Part shown: positions 62,149 through 64,000 of the stretch, one piece after another
Numbering within the stretch: the first letter of the stretch is position 1
How the letters are laid out: each line of letters opens with the position of its first letter
From: Sipunculus nudus
Taxonomy: Eukaryota > Annelida > Sipuncula > Golfingiida > Sipunculidae
Direction of reading: 5' to 3'
DNA length: 64,000 nucleotides
Assembly: GCA_026874595.1 (NCBI GenBank)
Contig: CM049306.1
Coordinates: 62,068,019-62,132,018, forward strand
Notes under the pieces: model-generated
What the model was told of the DNA's origin: nothing
Database searches by the model: none
What the model saw: the letters and a program-made list of their open reading frames with translations, nothing else
Translations under genes and position numbers: made by a program

Positions 62149-62934
62149 ACTAGATGAATCCAGCAAGAATTTGACAACAGGTCTCTGAAAAATGTAACAT
62201 CCATTATCAGACTACTACCTTATTTCTTAATCTGTAGACCAATAACTGGTCCTGTCTGGAAAAAAAAACATGAGAAAAACTACAAGGAAACAGGGTTTAA
62301 TGTTTCTCGCTGTAAAAAGAGAATTAAGATGCCAGTTTAGAGTTGGTTGTGTAGCATTAAAGATGTTTTATAGCATCATTTCTAGGGTGAATTCCTGTGG
62401 ATGAGGCTTATTGTCTTTCTGCCAGAATCCAACTTAATTTGTTCCTTCACCTCTGTGAAGCCTTCTACCCAGAACTGACCTTATCAGCTGAAAAACGGAA
62501 TTCATCCCCATTTCCTTGAGGTCTTTTATTGCTCAGCAGGTCAAGGCCACTGATCCATTATTTTAATCCACATGCACTGCACCATTATTTGTCGCTGGAG
62601 GAATTCAGATGGGGCCTGTTTCATCAATAATCCAGTGCTGTGGTGTTTCTTTATGCCTGACCTTGCTCTCTGATAGTCAGACTGGTTGTAATTCACACAG
62701 GGAGCCCCCAGAGGTGCCTGACTAATACAAAAAGAGAAAAACTGTTACAGATATCAGTGCATGCAGCATACACACAAATACCCTGTGTCAGTGTACTTGC
62801 TTTATATTAATTAAAAATATTATAAACTGTATAAAATACCTTATAGAAGGTAGTGTTACCCTCCGATGTAAAGTGCTCTATGGCCTACAGACTAGGCCAG
62901 AGCGGTATAACTCTGAAGAAAAACAACACTGTTA

Positions 62935-62982
62935 ATTCACAACAGTCTGTTTCACGGGATGCGACCCGATCATCAGGTGAAT
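62935..62982 (-). ncRNA. hammerhead ribozyme motif, - strand copy
   Basis: Exact mirror of the + strand motif in the other arm of the inverted repeat. CTGATGA is read from 62976 to 62970, the GAAA core follows, and the predicted cleavage is after the base at 62941. This orientation continues into the 62-bp unique part and then the insertion end, so it is the more likely sense copy. Confidence 0.6.
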
Positions 62983-63003
62983 GTGGTTCTAGATTCTAAC
63001 CAC

Positions 63004-63051
63004 ATTCACCTGATGATCGGGTCGCATCCCGTGAAACAGACTGTTGTGAAT
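63004..63051 (+). ncRNA. type-I hammerhead ribozyme motif, + strand copy
   Basis: The order is stem I strand ATTCAC, core CTGATGA (63010-63016), stem II CGGG/CCCG (63018-63021, 63028-63031) closing a six-base loop, core GAAA (63033-63036), stem III ACA/TGT (63036-63038, 63042-63044) with loop GAC, cleavage triplet GTT (63043-63045), then GTGAAT (63046-63051) pairing with the stem I strand. This is the full hammerhead secondary structure with open stem I and a minimal stem III, as in Penelope-like elements. A U-U mismatch sits at the base of stem II, and GUU is a permitted but less favoured triplet, so activity is uncertain. Confidence 0.65.
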
Positions 63052-63162
63052 TAACAGTGTTGTTTTTCTTCAGAGTTAAAATACCTTATACATAGTAGGC
63101 TTTTCTAATGGGCATCTTCTGGTAGAGGAAAATAATAATTTGCTTTATGTACATACTTATTT

Positions 63163-63219
63163 TCCAGTCTGTGATAGGATGTATTGTTGTATACCTATGG
63201 TCCATTGGTCCATCCTTAC
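63163..63219 (+). repeat. 57-bp direct repeat, second copy
   Basis: Partner of 62092-62148. It lies directly upstream of the 144-bp array and may be part of that repeat's flank. Confidence 0.85.
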
Positions 63220-63267
63220 TTCAGTTAACTTTGAGTGTTGCCTCTATAACTTTACAGGAATATGATG

Positions 63268-63760
63268 GCTAGCTCATGTATGAATAAGGATGACCTTGAC
63301 ACATTTTCAAGGTCACAGCAGCGATAATGTTAAAATGATGTTAACACATTAACTCTAAAAGAATTTGAGGTACAGTTGCCAAACTTGCAGCATTGATGCA
63401 CCTTGTCAAGGGCTAGATCAGGTTAAAACATGGATGACCTTGATGCATTTTTCAAGGTCACTGTGGCAAAAATGCTAAAATGATGTTTATGCAGTAGCTC
63501 AAAAAGAACTTCAGGTGCACTCACTAAACTTGCAGCATTGATGTACCTCATGAAGAGATAGCTCATGTATGAATATGGATGACCATGACACATTATTCAA
63601 GGTCACAGCAGCGATAATGCTAAAATGATGTTAACGCAATAACTCGAAAAGAATTTGAGGCACAGTCACCAAACTTACAGCATTGATGTTCCTCATGAAG
63701 GGCTAGGTCAAGTTCCAAAATGGATGACCTTCATGCAGTTTTCAAGCTCATAAAGGTAAT
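63268..63760 (+). repeat. ~144-bp tandem array, about 3.4 units
   Basis: GCTAG.TCA...GGATGACC starts near 63268, 63411, 63556 and 63700. Each unit has a TCAAGGTCA motif (extended nuclear-receptor half-site), GATAATG.TAAAATGATGTT and AAACTTGCAGCATTGATG. Units 1 and 3 are more alike than either is to 2 and 4, which suggests a two-unit higher-order period of about 288 bp. Confidence 0.85.
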
Positions 63761-63964
63761 TTCGGTGTGTGACATTGACCCATCTCAAATTTCATACATG
63801 TATTCACAACTTTTTTTCTAGCTATTCCCACATCAGGAGGGGACCAACAAGATATGTTTCACAGAACAACTTTTCCCTTTTTTTTTTTACCTCAGCAGTC
63901 CATCATGTTGTCACCATGTCAGGAAACCTCATCACAAATTTAACATATAATTATTTACTTGCAG

Positions 63965-64000
63965 GTAAAATGGATGATGTATTGGATAGTGTTTGCCTTT
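63965..64000 (+). CDS. REEP1-4-type gene, coding exon 3 (cut by the window end)
   Basis: After the acceptor TACTTGCAG, 12 codons read VKWMMYWIVFAF up to the window edge. This continues directly from VKEY of exon 2 (phase 0) and is the conserved start of the second hydrophobic segment in REEP1-4 proteins. The rest of the protein (cytosolic amphipathic and C-terminal regions) lies to the right of the window. The WMMYWIVFA block distinguishes REEP1-4 from the shorter REEP5/6 branch. Confidence 0.93.

Larger units (their letters stand above)
62846..63077 (-). mobile_element. Penelope-like/retrozyme-type insertion with 13-bp target duplication
   Basis: AAAATACCTTATA occurs on both sides (62833-62845, 63078-63090), as expected for a retroposition target-site duplication. 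Between them are a 62-bp unique part (62846-62907, with a TGGCCTA/TAGGCCA stem) and a perfect inverted repeat, arms 62908-62988 and 62998-63078, with a 9-bp loop. Each arm contains a hammerhead-type core. Read on the - strand this is one unit preceded by its own inverted copy, a form known for 5'-truncated Penelope-like elements. Hammerhead motifs are established for those elements and for metazoan retrozymes. No reverse transcriptase is present. The class assignment is inference from architecture. Confidence 0.65.
35532..63964 (+). other. REEP intron 2 (about 28.4 kb)
   Basis: Runs from donor GTAAGT to acceptor TACTTGCAG. Nearly all of it outside the listed elements (35532-37510, 38825-39240, 44804-46023, 54013-55676, 61251-62845) is AT-rich and lacks recognisable exons. 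No other gene was found nested in it. Confidence 0.85.

Noticed and set aside
62910-63076. Palindrome as a simple TA-flanked Tc1/mariner MITE
   Set aside because: A 13-bp direct duplication brackets a longer insertion, and hammerhead cores in both arms point to a retroelement. Kept only as an alternative.

Overview
The window is nuclear DNA of an animal: AT-rich, with split genes, short coding exons, long introns and very dense DNA-transposon-type repeats. Dispersed modules built on GGTGGCGCCACC palindromes and AGGTCA arrays, inside elements with terminal hairpins, resemble the tandem-repeat-bearing Helentron-like ('pearl'/HINE) elements described from bivalve molluscs. A bivalve or another lophotrochozoan is my best guess, but this is inference. 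No prokaryotic gene structure is present; almost every long open frame is a chance frame inside a repeat.

Genes. (1) A REEP1-4 type ER-shaping gene lies on the + strand. Coding exon 1 is at 20073-20104, exon 2 at 35459-35531 and the start of exon 3 at 63965-64000. The three join in frame and match the family N-terminus almost residue for residue, so the right two thirds of the window are introns 1 (about 15.4 kb) and 2 (about 28.4 kb). (2) On the - strand, 11968-12123 is the first coding exon of a KDM3/JMJD1-family histone demethylase, whose remaining exons must lie further left or outside. (3) Also on the - strand are coding-like exons at 12655-12790, 8733-8820, 1504-1583 and possibly 1199-1437. 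Their splice phases are compatible, but I do not recognise the protein. If they form one gene, it is interleaved with the KDM3 gene on the same strand.

Repeats, left to right. A family-2 rolling-circle-like element (1808-4118) carries about five 290-bp AGGTCA-rich units. A family-1 element (4911-6489) carries 280-bp GGTGGCGCCACC units and is inserted in an older family-3 element. The intergenic stretch 12.8-19.9 kb holds a palindromic microsatellite element, two hAT-like elements and decayed family-2 material. Intron 1 holds TA-flanked terminal-inverted-repeat elements (20964-22147, 24051-26294) and a 3.3-kb inverted-repeat element (29343-32660) interrupted by a pogo/Tigger-like element (31518-32578) that keeps a piece of a CENP-B-type transposase domain. 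Intron 2 holds another TA-flanked element (37511-38824), a second hairpin-ended family (39241-41322; 46024-48640), an inverted family-2 copy (41454-43390), a foldback element (43551-44803), a minisatellite split by two transposons (48980-51840), an inverted family-1 copy (52586-54012) and a very recent 2.68-kb tandem duplication (55677-61033). At 62846-63077 there is a 232-bp insertion with 13-bp target-site duplications.

The most striking signal is inside that last insertion. A perfect 81-bp inverted repeat places a hammerhead-ribozyme core on each strand, facing each other. That architecture is expected of a Penelope-like element or metazoan retrozyme.
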